In this document: one piece after another, positions 5,706 through 13,642 of the stretch
How positions within the stretch are numbered: position 1 is the first letter of the stretch
Layout of the letters: every line of letters begins with the position of its first letter
Assembly (NCBI GenBank): GCA_025934475.1
Contig: JAICXZ010000006.1
Coordinates: forward strand, 1 to 17,668
Direction: 5' to 3'
DNA: 17,668 bases
From: Mucilaginibacter sp.
GTDB lineage: Bacteria > Bacteroidota > Bacteroidia > Sphingobacteriales > Sphingobacteriaceae
Notes under the pieces: generated by a model
What the model was told of the DNA's origin: nothing
Seen by the model: the letters and a program-made list of their open reading frames with translations, nothing else
The model's database searches: none
Position numbers and translations under genes: made by a program

Positions 5706-7040
5706 ATGAAAAAGGTTTATTTGTCCGTTATCGGATTTGCACTAATGTGCCGGCTCAACGTACATGCACAAGCCAGCCAGGATACTTTGCCGCGGAATCC
5801 TTCGGTAAGTTTATATACGCCTGTAGAAAAAGATACTACACATAACACGGGTTATTCGCCACGTGCCCTGCATATTGATGAGATCAACCTGGTGTCAAGC
5901 TATTACTGGCAAAATGGCGATCACTCGCCGGTAACCGGTGGTATTGGTATCGAGAAAGTGACCGACATCTCCAATGGGATCGATCTGAAACTGGTTTGGG
6001 GCGATCCCAACTACAAGAAGAACTCACTTACTATGGGATTTGGTTATGATCATCATACATCGGCTTCCCAGGCTTACATTAATTTGAGCGGAGCATCGAG
6101 AAAGGGTGGCGACAGGATATATCCATCACTCGACTGGACGACTGAAAATGTAAAAAAAGGTAGCTCATTTGGCATAGGCGCTTACTATTCTGGCGAGTAT
6201 AACTATAAATCGACCGGTCTCGATCTGCATTTTTCGCAAAAAACTGCCGATAAGAATGGCGAGTTCAGCGCGAAACTCCAGGCCTATTTTGACCAGGTGA
6301 CGCTGATCTATCCGGCTGAACTTATACCGAATACGACCACCACTTCCACAGGGGGGACAACCGTGATCACTACTGCCAGTGGTACGCAAACCGTACTAAG
6401 CAACGGTCAGGTAGTTGAAAATCACCACAAGAATATCCCGAGTAGCGCACGAAATACATACACTGCTTCACTCGGCTACTCGCAGATTATTAGCCCGCGT
6501 TTGCAAGTAATGTTCATGGTGGATGGGGTCGCGCAAAATGGCTATTTGGGCCTGCCGTTTCACAGAGTTTATTTTGCCGACAGCTCTAAAGCTGTTGTGG
6601 AAAAGCTGCCGTCGAGCAGATATAAGCTCCCTGTTGGTTTGAGAGCAAACTATTTCCTCGGCGATAACGTAATCATCCGGACGTATTACCGGTACTACAT
6701 AGATAGCTGGGGTATCAAATCTAATACAGCCGGCTTGGAAATACCCCTCAAGGTGACGCCGTTCTTTTCCATATCGCCGTTTTACCGGTATTATGATCAA
6801 TCGGCAGCTAAATATTTTGCGGCCTATGGTGTGCACACACCAGCAGATGAGTACTACACCAGCAACTACGCCTACTCACAGTTTCAAAGCCATTTTATGG
6901 GTGTAGGCATTAGGCTTGCTCCGCCAAAAGGTGTGTTCGGTTGGCAGAATTTGCATGATCTCGAGCTTCGGTATGGACATTATACCCAGACGACGGATCT
7001 CGTGTCCAGCGTAATATCGTTGAGTCTCGGCTTTAAATAG
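5706..7040 (+). CDS. DUF3570 family protein, predicted outer-membrane beta-barrel
   Basis: The 444-residue product has a Sec signal peptide (about residues 1-23, MKKVYLSVIG then VHAQA). The mature chain is rich in alternating, aromatic-ended strands such as SLTMGFGYDHHTSA, FGIGAYYSGEYNY, ANYFLGDNVIIRTYYRYY and FFSISPFYRYYDQ. It ends in LSLGFK, with an aromatic residue next to last, as in outer-membrane barrels. The family assignment rests on the order of these segments and on the genes beside it. A Thr-rich stretch (about residues 209-236) looks like a long loop. It begins 25 bases after the DUF4266 lipoprotein stop. The barrel may anchor the lipoprotein or give it access to outside substrates; no transport or enzyme function can be read from the sequence. 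Confidence 0.85.
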   Translation: MKKVYLSVIGFALMCRLNVHAQASQDTLPRNPSVSLYTPVEKDTTHNTGYSPRALHIDEINLVSSYYWQNGDHSPVTGGIGIEKVTDISNGIDLKLVWGDPNYKKNSLTMGFGYDHHTSASQAYINLSGASRKGGDRIYPSLDWTTENVKKGSSFGIGAYYSGEYNYKSTGLDLHFSQKTADKNGEFSAKLQAYFDQVTLIYPAELIPNTTTTSTGGTTVITTASGTQTVLSNGQVVENHHKNIPSSARNTYTASLGYSQIISPRLQVMFMVDGVAQNGYLGLPFHRVYFADSSKAVVEKLPSSRYKLPVGLRANYFLGDNVIIRTYYRYYIDSWGIKSNTAGLEIPLKVTPFFSISPFYRYYDQSAAKYFAAYGVHTPADEYYTSNYAYSQFQSHFMGVGIRLAPPKGVFGWQNLHDLELRYGHYTQTTDLVSSVISLSLGFK

Positions 7041-7087
7041 ATGGGTGAGAAAACAATATTTATGAACAAAATACTTTAATAATAAAG

Positions 7088-7522
7088 ATGAAAGTACTTG
7101 CATTATATTTCCTGATGTTGTTTGTGCCAGGCGTAGAGTGGTCGGGAAATTTTGAAGCGACAAAGGCACAGGCGACCAAGGATCATAAACTGATCCTGAT
7201 CAACTTTTCCGGTTCCGATTGGTGCGGACCATGCATCCGCTTACGTTCGGAAATATTGGAGTCGTCCAAGTTCGAGAATTACGCTGCTGGTCACCTGTTG
7301 CTGGTTCGGGCTGATTTTCCGCGCCAAAAAAAGAATATGCCCGCTAAGGACCAGGTGAAACGTAATGAGGCGCTTGCCGATAAATACAATGCTGAAGGCA
7401 AATTTCCCTATACCCTCCTGGTAGACGAAAATGGCAAGGTGCTGAAAGCCTGGGATGGCTTTCCAAATGAAAGTCCCGACCAATTTGTGGCTGATATCAG
7501 CACAATTGTCGACTCCAAATAG
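7088..7522 (+). CDS. Exported thioredoxin-like protein with WCGPC active site
   Basis: The 144-residue product starts with a short hydrophobic segment (residues 3-14), which is either a signal peptide or an anchor. The thioredoxin fold follows: ILINFSGSDWCGPCIRL with active-site cysteines C46 and C49, and FPYTLLVDENGKVL, where P107 is the cis-proline before the next strand. Residues 78-104 form a lysine-rich helical insert. This resembles the DsbD-gamma/thioredoxin_7 type of envelope thioredoxins more than cytoplasmic TrxA. It begins 47 bases after the DUF3570 stop and is the last gene of the unit, before a strong hairpin. In this setting it probably reduces or protects the two C-terminal cysteines of the DUF4266 lipoprotein; that link is inference from position. 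Confidence 0.88.
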   Translation: MKVLALYFLMLFVPGVEWSGNFEATKAQATKDHKLILINFSGSDWCGPCIRLRSEILESSKFENYAAGHLLLVRADFPRQKKNMPAKDQVKRNEALADKYNAEGKFPYTLLVDENGKVLKAWDGFPNESPDQFVADISTIVDSK

Positions 7523-7529
7523 ATTAAGC

Positions 7530-7577
7530 CCGGAAAAAGGTATATTTAGGCTGTTTAACGGTTAAACCTTTTTCCGG
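7530..7577 (+). terminator. 12-bp perfect hairpin ending the apbE-thioredoxin operon
   Basis: CCGGAAAAAGGT (7530-7541) and ACCTTTTTCCGG (7566-7577) are exact inverted copies around 24 bases. The loop holds a second perfect palindrome, GTTTAAC-G-GTTAAAC (7553-7567), which overlaps the right arm by two bases, so the two foldings compete. The structure lies 7 bases after the thioredoxin stop and 20 bases before the next start, and the T5 run is inside the right arm. Terminator is the simplest reading. Attenuation of the next gene by switching between folds is a second possibility. Confidence 0.65.
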
Positions 7578-7588
7578 ATTTATAATCT

Positions 7589-7595
7589 TAGGAGG
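7589..7595 (+). promoter_or_regulatory. Strong Shine-Dalgarno TAGGAGG before the WXXGXW gene
   Basis: The AGGAGG core ends two bases before the ATG at 7598. Most starts in this window lack any such sequence, so this is unusual here, although the spacing is shorter than the classical 5-9 bases. Confidence 0.5.
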
Positions 7596-7597
7596 AT

Positions 7598-9127
7598 ATG
7601 AAGAAGCTCTCCCTTTTAATTCTCTCGCTGTTCATCTATAATATGAGCAACGCGCAGGGTCAGGTGGTGGACAGGCACCCCGCATCTCAGATATTTGCTA
7701 TCGACTACCAATCGGGCCAGGAAATACAAGTGGCAGGTGATCAGGCGATCTTGTTTAAAGACGCATTAATAGACTTGGTGGCGGCGACTCCACAATCGCG
7801 GCATATCTTGCGAATGACACCCGGCCGTAAAATGGCAGTGATCAAGCAGATCGATCCTCAGCAAAAGATAAACGGGTACCAGCTTACCTGGCAGGGCGTG
7901 AGCATGGATCGTACATGGCCCCTGTGTACTTTTTACTATAATATAGACGAGAACGCCCTTTATTATTTTGAGCCGAACGCCAACAACTGGACCCCGGTTG
8001 CTATCGAAGGGCCCAATCAAAGCAATTTGGATAGATGCCGCAACTATGCCAATTTTAATGGCAACTCACAAGGCAATGTGCCCGATCTTTCGGTAAACGG
8101 CCAGCAAGGCACTCCGGATATGTCGGCTAATGGTCAGGACCAGGCATCTGCAGATATGCAGGCTGGTTTGGATACTTTATCGGATGAGGACATCAAAGCC
8201 AGCATCGCACCACCCGAATTGCCGCAATATGAGCAACCGCCCTGCCCAACCGAGGGATATTTATGGCAACCCGGCTATTGGGGTTGGAATCCTGTCGCTG
8301 TAGACTATTATTGGGTGCCCGGTGTATGGGTTGCTCCTCCGCATCCCGGATTGTTATGGACGCCAGGCTACTGGGGATTTGTTGACGGTGTTTATTTGTT
8401 CCATCACGGTTATTGGGGCGCTACTGTAGGCTTCTATGGCGGCATCCACTATGGCTACGGATATGTTGGTGTTGGTTTTATAGGCGGCGGATGGCGCGGA
8501 GGGGTGTACCGGTATAATACAGCTGTAGTGCGTGTCAATACCACGGTAATCCATAATACCTATGTCGACAATACGGTTATCAGAAATACAACGGTGGTAA
8601 ATCGTACCAGTTTCAATGGTCGTGGTGGTGTGGTTGCAAGGCCAACTGCTGTTGAGGTTTCGGCTTCGCGCGAGCAGCATTTTGCGCCAACCAATATGCA
8701 GCTGGCGCATCAACGGGCTTCTTTCAACGACAAGAGCCAGTTTGCAGCTGCAAACCATGGACGCCCAACTGTTACAACCCAGGCCCACATCACTGCTAAT
8801 CCAGCAATGTACAATAACCGCAACAATTTTAATTCGCGGCCAAATAATGTTGGCAATGCTGGTCAGCCAAGACCTAACAACGGCAATGGCTTTAATCAGC
8901 CAAGGCCAAATAATGGAAATGGTTTTAACCAACCAAGGCCAAATGGCAGCAACAATGCAGTGCAGCCGCGACCAAATAACGGTAACGGCTTCAACCAGCC
9001 AAAGCCAAACGGCAATTTCCGGAATGGTAATCAGCGTCAGGCGCAACCTAATAGGGGCAATTTTAACCGGCAGCAAAGAGAGCCCAAACCGCCAAAACAA
9101 AATAATGGCAAACGGAAGAATGACTGA
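7598..9127 (+). CDS. Secreted WXXGXW-repeat protein with Asn/Gly/Pro-rich repeat tail
   Basis: The 509-residue product has a Sec signal peptide (about residues 1-20, ending SNAQ). Residues 22-150 form a globular part of unknown fold. An acidic, low-complexity linker follows (150-215). Three YXWXPGXW-type motifs come next (W223-W228, W239-W244, W254-W259) plus a related HHGYWG (269-274). These define the WXXGXW repeat family, found in envelope proteins of uncertain function. A Gly/Tyr-rich hydrophobic stretch (275-305) and Thr/Val/Asn strands (306-335) lead into the tail. The tail holds five 11-residue repeats of QPRPNNGNGFN type (423-477) and ends in a basic segment, NRQQREPKPPKQNNGKRKND. It is probably an extracellular or surface protein. 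Two stop codons in a row (TGA TAG) end it. Confidence 0.88.
   Translation: MKKLSLLILSLFIYNMSNAQGQVVDRHPASQIFAIDYQSGQEIQVAGDQAILFKDALIDLVAATPQSRHILRMTPGRKMAVIKQIDPQQKINGYQLTWQGVSMDRTWPLCTFYYNIDENALYYFEPNANNWTPVAIEGPNQSNLDRCRNYANFNGNSQGNVPDLSVNGQQGTPDMSANGQDQASADMQAGLDTLSDEDIKASIAPPELPQYEQPPCPTEGYLWQPGYWGWNPVAVDYYWVPGVWVAPPHPGLLWTPGYWGFVDGVYLFHHGYWGATVGFYGGIHYGYGYVGVGFIGGGWRGGVYRYNTAVVRVNTTVIHNTYVDNTVIRNTTVVNRTSFNGRGGVVARPTAVEVSASREQHFAPTNMQLAHQRASFNDKSQFAAANHGRPTVTTQAHITANPAMYNNRNNFNSRPNNVGNAGQPRPNNGNGFNQPRPNNGNGFNQPRPNGSNNAVQPRPNNGNGFNQPKPNGNFRNGNQRQAQPNRGNFNRQQREPKPPKQNNGKRKND
8864..9028 (+). repeat. Five tandem 33-bp coding repeats
   Basis: Five in-frame 33-base units encode QPRPNNGNGFN, QPRPNNGNGFN, QPRPNGSNNAV, QPRPNNGNGFN and QPKPNGNFRNG. 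Units one, two and four are identical at protein level but differ at synonymous positions. They are therefore not very recent duplications, and selection on the peptide is likely. Confidence 0.85.
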
Positions 9128-9149
9128 TAGTTAGAAAAGAACATAAATT

Positions 9150-9182
9150 AATCCCCGGATCGAAAGTCCTGGGATTTTTTTT
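9150..9182 (+). terminator. Intrinsic terminator after the WXXGXW gene
   Basis: AATCCCCGGA (9150-9159) pairs with TCCTGGGATT (9167-9176) with one mismatch around a 7-base loop. An eight-T run (9175-9182) overlaps the arm's end. It lies 22 bases after the stop and is the clearest Rho-independent terminator in the window. Confidence 0.85.
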
Positions 9183-9194
9183 AGGGCGAATGTG

Positions 9195-9224
9195 TTGATT
9201 TACAATGTCGTTATCAAATATTTG
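9195..9224 (+). promoter_or_regulatory. Bacteroidota-type promoter candidate for the AlkD-like gene
   Basis: TTG (9195-9197) is followed after 19 bases by AATATTTG (9217-9224), which differs from TAnnTTTG at one base. It lies directly after the terminator and would give a leader of about 47 bases before the ATG at 9278. Confidence 0.4.
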
Positions 9225-9277
9225 CTGTGTTTGTCTTAAATTAGAACGGGGAATCCGGTCAAAACCGGGTAGCAATT

Positions 9278-9985
9278 ATGACCGTCGATGAGATCATGGC
9301 CGACCTGAAGGCCAATGGCAGCGAAAGCATCAAAAACATTTTGCTGAAACATGGTGTCAAAGAACCTTTTTTCGGCGTTAAGGTTGAGCACCTAAAAACG
9401 ATTCAAAAGAAGGTAAAAACCGATTACCAGCTGGCTAAAGATCTTTATGCAACCGGCAATGCTGATGCGATGTACCTGGCAGGGCTAATTGCCGATGATG
9501 CCCGGATGACCAAATCCGATCTGCAAACCTGGGCAAAACAGGCTGTCTCCAATAATATCAGCGAGTATACGGTACCATGGGTAGCCACAGGGAATAATTT
9601 GGGTTATGAACTGGCTTTGGAATGGATTGATTCCCCTAAAGAACATATTGCAGCTGCTGGTTGGTCCACATTGAGCAACTGGGTGTCGCAAAAACCAGAT
9701 GCTGAATTGGATATTTCGGGATTGAAAAATTTGCTTAATCGGGTTGTACAAACCATCCACACGTCTCAAAACCGTGTTCGAAATGTGATGAATGGCTTTG
9801 TTGTGGCATTAGGGGCATACGTGATTCCTCTCACTGATGACGTGATTGCAGCGGCAAATAAGATCGGTGTAGTAACGGTGGATGTTGGTCACACCTCCTG
9901 TAAGGTACCTGATGCCGTCGAGCGGATTATAAAAATTAAGGACAAGGGAGCTCTGGGCAAAAAGAAAAAAATGGTCAAATGTTAA
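9278..9985 (+). CDS. DNA alkylation repair protein, AlkD-like HEAT-repeat family
   Basis: The 235-residue cytoplasmic protein is built of short helical repeats. AlkD-type enzymes are DNA glycosylases that excise N3- and N7-alkylated purines without flipping the base. FFGVKVEHLKTIQKKVK (about residues 31-47) matches the conserved early helix of the family. Aromatic and acidic residues available for the DNA-facing groove include W101, W116, D118, W129 and W135. The ending, VDVGHTSCKVPDAVERI and then a lysine-rich tail (KKKKMVKC), is characteristic of the Bacteroidota branch. I cannot tell which aspartate would act as the catalytic one. It has its own promoter candidate. The methyltransferase downstream starts 64 bases later. 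Confidence 0.87.
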   Translation: MTVDEIMADLKANGSESIKNILLKHGVKEPFFGVKVEHLKTIQKKVKTDYQLAKDLYATGNADAMYLAGLIADDARMTKSDLQTWAKQAVSNNISEYTVPWVATGNNLGYELALEWIDSPKEHIAAAGWSTLSNWVSQKPDAELDISGLKNLLNRVVQTIHTSQNRVRNVMNGFVVALGAYVIPLTDDVIAAANKIGVVTVDVGHTSCKVPDAVERIIKIKDKGALGKKKKMVKC

Positions 9986-9998
9986 TTTGACATAAATC

Positions 9999-10014
9999 CT
10001 TTATACCCATAAAG
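9999..10014. terminator. Small hairpin after the AlkD-like gene
   Basis: CTTTAT (9999-10004) and ATAAAG (10009-10014) are exact inverted copies around ACCC. It lies 13 bases after the stop but has no T tract, so termination would be weak. Confidence 0.3.
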
Positions 10015-10049
10015 AATAAAAGCTTAGCTTTAGCCGCTCACAATTTAAT

Positions 10050-10862
10050 ATGGAGCCGCACGAAGTTTTCACATTTTCCGGGAAAGACGCTGAGTTTTAT
10101 GATCGTTTAATGGGGCCGATCATATTTGAGCCCTATGGAAGGTACCTCGCATCTAAAATTGATATAACTGGCGTAGAATCCGTACTCGAAATAGCCTGCG
10201 GGACAGGTCGTGTTACAAGGCATATCCGAAAAGCCCTGCCGCCTTCAGTTAAATTTGTCGCATCCGATCTGAGCAACGACATGCTGACCGTAGCCCGGCA
10301 GGAGTTGAACAATAACGGCATAAACTTCAGGGTGGAAGACGCGCAGAATCTATCTTTTCCCGATAATTCATTTGACCTGGTGATCTGTCAGTTTGGGATG
10401 ATGTTTTTGCCCGACAGGGAGAAAGGCTTTAGCGAAATTCATCGCGTTTTAAAGCCCGGCGGCAAATTCATGTACTTTACCTGGGACGATACCTTAAAGA
10501 TACCGTTATATAAGCTCTTGATTAATGACCTCGTTGTTCCTAATTTTGCCGGCGAGGATACTATGCGATTCTTTTTGCCGTTTTCAATGCACGAACCGGC
10601 CGTGCTCGAAAACTATTTGAAAGACGCCGGGTTTAAGGACGTCCATGCTGATCATGTGGCATTAATGTCGGGGGTATCGACCGCCAAAGACGCTGTTGAT
10701 GCTTTTTTGCGTAAGCATAGACTTGGGAGAGAAGTTGCTGCGAAGGACCCAGCCCTGCTCGGGCCAATGGGTGAAAAAATGGAACAGGAAATCACCTCCA
10801 AATACGGCGACAAAGATCTGCAGTTTGATCTTTCCGCTTTTCTAACTACCGGTGTTAAATAG
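10050..10862 (+). CDS. Class I SAM-dependent methyltransferase (Methyltransf_11/UbiE-like)
   Basis: The 270-residue protein has the Rossmann-like SAM fold. Motif I is VLEIACGTGRVTRHI with the glycine-rich loop at residues 47-53. D73 in VASDLSNDML is the likely ribose-binding acid, D97-A98 contacts adenine, and DLVICQFGMMFLPD followed by HRVLKPGGKF are the later motifs. There is no signal peptide, so it is cytoplasmic. The acceptor cannot be read from the sequence; relatives methylate quinones, small metabolites or lipids. It starts 64 bases after the AlkD-like gene and ends 65 bases before the hybrid kinase, all on +, so read-through is possible, but a shared pathway is not evident. The ATG has no Shine-Dalgarno sequence. 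Confidence 0.9.
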   Translation: MEPHEVFTFSGKDAEFYDRLMGPIIFEPYGRYLASKIDITGVESVLEIACGTGRVTRHIRKALPPSVKFVASDLSNDMLTVARQELNNNGINFRVEDAQNLSFPDNSFDLVICQFGMMFLPDREKGFSEIHRVLKPGGKFMYFTWDDTLKIPLYKLLINDLVVPNFAGEDTMRFFLPFSMHEPAVLENYLKDAGFKDVHADHVALMSGVSTAKDAVDAFLRKHRLGREVAAKDPALLGPMGEKMEQEITSKYGDKDLQFDLSAFLTTGVK

Positions 10863-10927
10863 CCTCTTTATGATGAAGTTACGGGGGAACTTTTAAAACT
10901 TTTTGTACGTAAAAGGGTTAGCCTTAG

Positions 10928-12718
10928 GTGAGCAAAACCCAACGTACAAGGCATTATTCGCCTGTAATGAAAAGAATTACGGATAAATACAACCGCCTGA
11001 GGAGAGAGGACTCGCATCAAAATCCCCTCTTCGATATCAAGGAGGTTCAAAAGAGGACGTATCAAATTGGCCTGCTGGTGCTGATTGCAGGCGTATGTCT
11101 TTCCATTTACGATTCCTATATCGGATTGTACGCATCGTCGATCGTAGTGGGCTCTTTTTGCTTCTCCATCATGATGGTGATGTTGCTCAAATACAATGGC
11201 CATATCGGCAATCTTACCATTTTTATCATATCCATTGTTTGCGGCTGGCTCATAGCTACCACGTTTGTCGAGGGGCTTCAAACAGAGGTATATCTCTACT
11301 TTTTCCCCTTGCTGGTCGCGGTACCGATCATTGTTGACTTAAAGCGAACGCAGTATGTGGAGTCGGTGACTTATATTTCAATCATCGTACTTTCTTTCCT
11401 GGTTTGCGTTTTCATCGGCCGCAATATCCACCCGTTCGAGCTGATAAATGGCCAGCAGTTGAGACATATTTCGTTTGTCAACCGCATCATGACCATCTCA
11501 TCGACCATCGCATTTGCAGTTGCATACCTGTTTTTTGAGAAGAAATATATCAATGAGCTGGTTGATCAAAGTAATAGGGTCATAGAGGCACGTACACGCT
11601 TCCTGGCTACGATGGGGCACGAATTACGTACACCCCTGAATGGTATTATCGGTGTTATCAATCTATTGAAGCAAGAAAAGAATCCAGCCCAGCAGGAAGA
11701 ATACTTCCAGATACTGAAATATTGCGCCGACCACATGCTGCACCAGGTAAACAACATTCTCGATTTCAACAAAATAGAAGCAGACAAGCTGGAAATACAT
11801 CCGGTTGAGTTGAACCTGAAGCAGCTGATCTACAATGCAGGGATGCCGTTTACTGCTCTTTTTCATGAAAAGGGCGTTGAAACAAAGATCAGGGTCAGCC
11901 ACGAGTTGGATAGAATGGTGATGGCCGATGATGTGCGGCTGATACAGGTATTCAATAACTTGTTGTCGAATGCGCTTAAGTTCACAGATTCGGGTTACGT
12001 AAAGCTTTCGGCCATTTGCAAGAAAAAGACAGAACAGCATATCGAGGTTAGCTTTAGCGTTGAAGACACTGGCCTGGGCATAGCCAAAGACGATCAGAGC
12101 AGGATATTTGAAAGCTTTGGACAGATATACCACGAGGACACCAAAAAATTTGCGGGCACGGGATTAGGCCTGACCATTTGCGCACGTCTGCTGAGGCTGA
12201 TGGATAGCGAGCTGAAGCTGGAAAGCGACGAAGGGAAAGGCAGCCGTTTTACATTCGACGTGAAATTTGAGTTAGTAAACGTTGAAAAGCCGGTTGAAAA
12301 GAAAAAACAAGTCGATCTACCAGAAAACCTGGAGGGTATCAGAATTTTGCTGGTGGAGGATAACCAACTGAATATGATGGTTGCCAAAAAAATCTTGACC
12401 GGATTTAAGGCCGAAGTGGTTACCGCAGTCAATGGACGCGAAGCATTGGATAAACTGGAGGCAGATAGCTATTTCGATATTACCCTCATGGACCTGGAGA
12501 TGCCGGTAATGAGTGGCTTCGAAGCTATTTACGAAATGCGCAAAGCTTATCCGGGAATCCCGGTAATTGCATTTACAGCTTCATTGGTAGATCAGACCAT
12601 GCTGAATGACCTGATCGCTAGTGGTTTTGTCGATTGCATGCTCAAGCCATTCCAGCCGCAGCAAATGCTGGCAGATATCAAACGCCACCTGGCGGAGCCG
12701 CCTCATGCCGTGGCCTAA
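10928..12718 (+). CDS. Membrane-bound hybrid histidine kinase (6 TM, HisKA, HATPase_c, REC)
   Basis: The 596-residue inner-membrane protein starts with about six membrane helices (roughly residues 45-63, 66-87, 95-112, 119-136, 147-165 and 185-203) with short loops and no large periplasmic sensor domain. HisKA follows with FLATMGHELRTPLNGI (H231). HATPase_c has N343 and N347, DTGLGI (380-385) and GTGLGLTI (410-417). The C-terminal receiver has E477/D478, phospho-acceptor D522, T550 and K573. There is no HPt domain, so the relay must pass to a separate protein or the receiver must act internally. The sensing helices may detect a membrane or small hydrophobic signal. The start is GTG at 10928; an ATG at 10967 (codon 14) is equally possible and would not change the domains. 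Confidence 0.9.
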   Translation: MSKTQRTRHYSPVMKRITDKYNRLRREDSHQNPLFDIKEVQKRTYQIGLLVLIAGVCLSIYDSYIGLYASSIVVGSFCFSIMMVMLLKYNGHIGNLTIFIISIVCGWLIATTFVEGLQTEVYLYFFPLLVAVPIIVDLKRTQYVESVTYISIIVLSFLVCVFIGRNIHPFELINGQQLRHISFVNRIMTISSTIAFAVAYLFFEKKYINELVDQSNRVIEARTRFLATMGHELRTPLNGIIGVINLLKQEKNPAQQEEYFQILKYCADHMLHQVNNILDFNKIEADKLEIHPVELNLKQLIYNAGMPFTALFHEKGVETKIRVSHELDRMVMADDVRLIQVFNNLLSNALKFTDSGYVKLSAICKKKTEQHIEVSFSVEDTGLGIAKDDQSRIFESFGQIYHEDTKKFAGTGLGLTICARLLRLMDSELKLESDEGKGSRFTFDVKFELVNVEKPVEKKKQVDLPENLEGIRILLVEDNQLNMMVAKKILTGFKAEVVTAVNGREALDKLEADSYFDITLMDLEMPVMSGFEAIYEMRKAYPGIPVIAFTASLVDQTMLNDLIASGFVDCMLKPFQPQQMLADIKRHLAEPPHAVA

Positions 12719-12719
12719 A

Positions 12720-13607
12720 TTATTCCTTCAATTTTTTCAGAAAAGGCTCGTTCTGCAGGTATAGCAGGAAGTTGTCCGGGTTAGCGATGATCTTGTCGTG
12801 CTCATTCAGGCTATGAATAAATACTAACCTGTTATCGTGTAAAGTTTGCTTCGTCGCATAAATTTCTTCCGTTGAGACATATTTTAGCCTTGCGGTATCC
12901 AATAGCTTCATCAAACGGCGTGTTTCATCATCGGTACCGCCATGATCGGTGTAGATATCGATAAATCGATGTGACTGATCTGCCTTGATCCAGGCCATAA
13001 ACTTTTCTGTTTCAGCATATAGGGCATCGAACAGAATTGTTTCATCAACCGGCATTTGCCCATTTTGGATAATCCTGGCCATAACCCGGTAGGCGCCACT
13101 ATGCCCTGCTAAGAGAATATGTCCCGGCTTACAGGCTGGCGCGATTAAATGTCTTGATTTTAGTCCGGTCAGTACATCATCAACAAGGGATTTAAACACG
13201 GCGGTATTTTCCAATTTGCCCCCATAACTATCGGGCGAATCTTTGGCAGTTTCGGCTAATATTAGCACCGCATTTAGTTTTGAGTCCAGGAATTGCTGCG
13301 TCAACTGGTATTTCACCGCGGCGCTATCCACATTGTTACGCCAGCCATGGAACCAAAAGATAAGATCGACATCCTTTTTTGCATTCAGGTTTTTCGGTGC
13401 AATAATAAGAACGGTGCTGTCCTTATAATGTTCGGCAGCGGTATACAAAACCTTGTCATAAGTATGACCTTTTGCCCGGCCGGTGTCAGGGAATGACGTG
13501 TGTGAAGATCGAATATGAAAAATAGTCGCTTCATTAATATTTTGAGCGAGTGCGATGCTTGTAAGCATGCTGAACAGACCAATCAGAAAAAACTTTGCTA
13601 ACCGCAT
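12720..13607 (-). CDS. Secreted alpha/beta-hydrolase-fold protein
   Basis: The 295-residue product has a Sec signal peptide (about residues 1-21, ending IALA-Q). The fold is shown by the strand-turn FWFHGWRNN (oxyanion region, H87-G88), the nucleophile elbow LAGHSGAY with S170, an acidic residue after a later strand (D194 in ILFDALY, or D217), and a late histidine H270 in SLNEHDKI. Together they make a believable Ser-Asp-His triad, so it is probably an esterase or similar hydrolase acting in the periplasm or outside. The substrate is unknown. It lies 35 bases after the phospholipase C-like gene on the same strand, so the two are probably co-transcribed and may both attack lipids or esters. 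Its stop lies one base from the stop of the facing hybrid kinase. Confidence 0.82.
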   Translation of the reverse strand: MRLAKFFLIGLFSMLTSIALAQNINEATIFHIRSSHTSFPDTGRAKGHTYDKVLYTAAEHYKDSTVLIIAPKNLNAKKDVDLIFWFHGWRNNVDSAAVKYQLTQQFLDSKLNAVLILAETAKDSPDSYGGKLENTAVFKSLVDDVLTGLKSRHLIAPACKPGHILLAGHSGAYRVMARIIQNGQMPVDETILFDALYAETEKFMAWIKADQSHRFIDIYTDHGGTDDETRRLMKLLDTARLKYVSTEEIYATKQTLHDNRLVFIHSLNEHDKIIANPDNFLLYLQNEPFLKKLKE

Positions 13608-13642
13608 AGGATGAGATTTAATGCAGCTTAAAGGTATAAATT

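Noticed and set aside
6330..6413. Thr/Ser/Gly-rich segment of the DUF3570 protein as an ApbE flavinylation site
   Set aside because: No Ser/Thr-Gly-Ala with an acidic residue three places before it is present; it looks like a low-complexity loop.
8864..9028. Regularly spaced repeats as a CRISPR array
   Set aside because: The repeats are directly adjacent 33-base coding units in frame, without unique spacers.
8354..9100. Long open frame on the - strand (248 codons) opposite the WXXGXW gene
   Set aside because: It is a mirror of the Asn/Gly/Pro repeats and WXXGXW codons, with isoleucine- and tryptophan-rich low-complexity sequence and no start signals.
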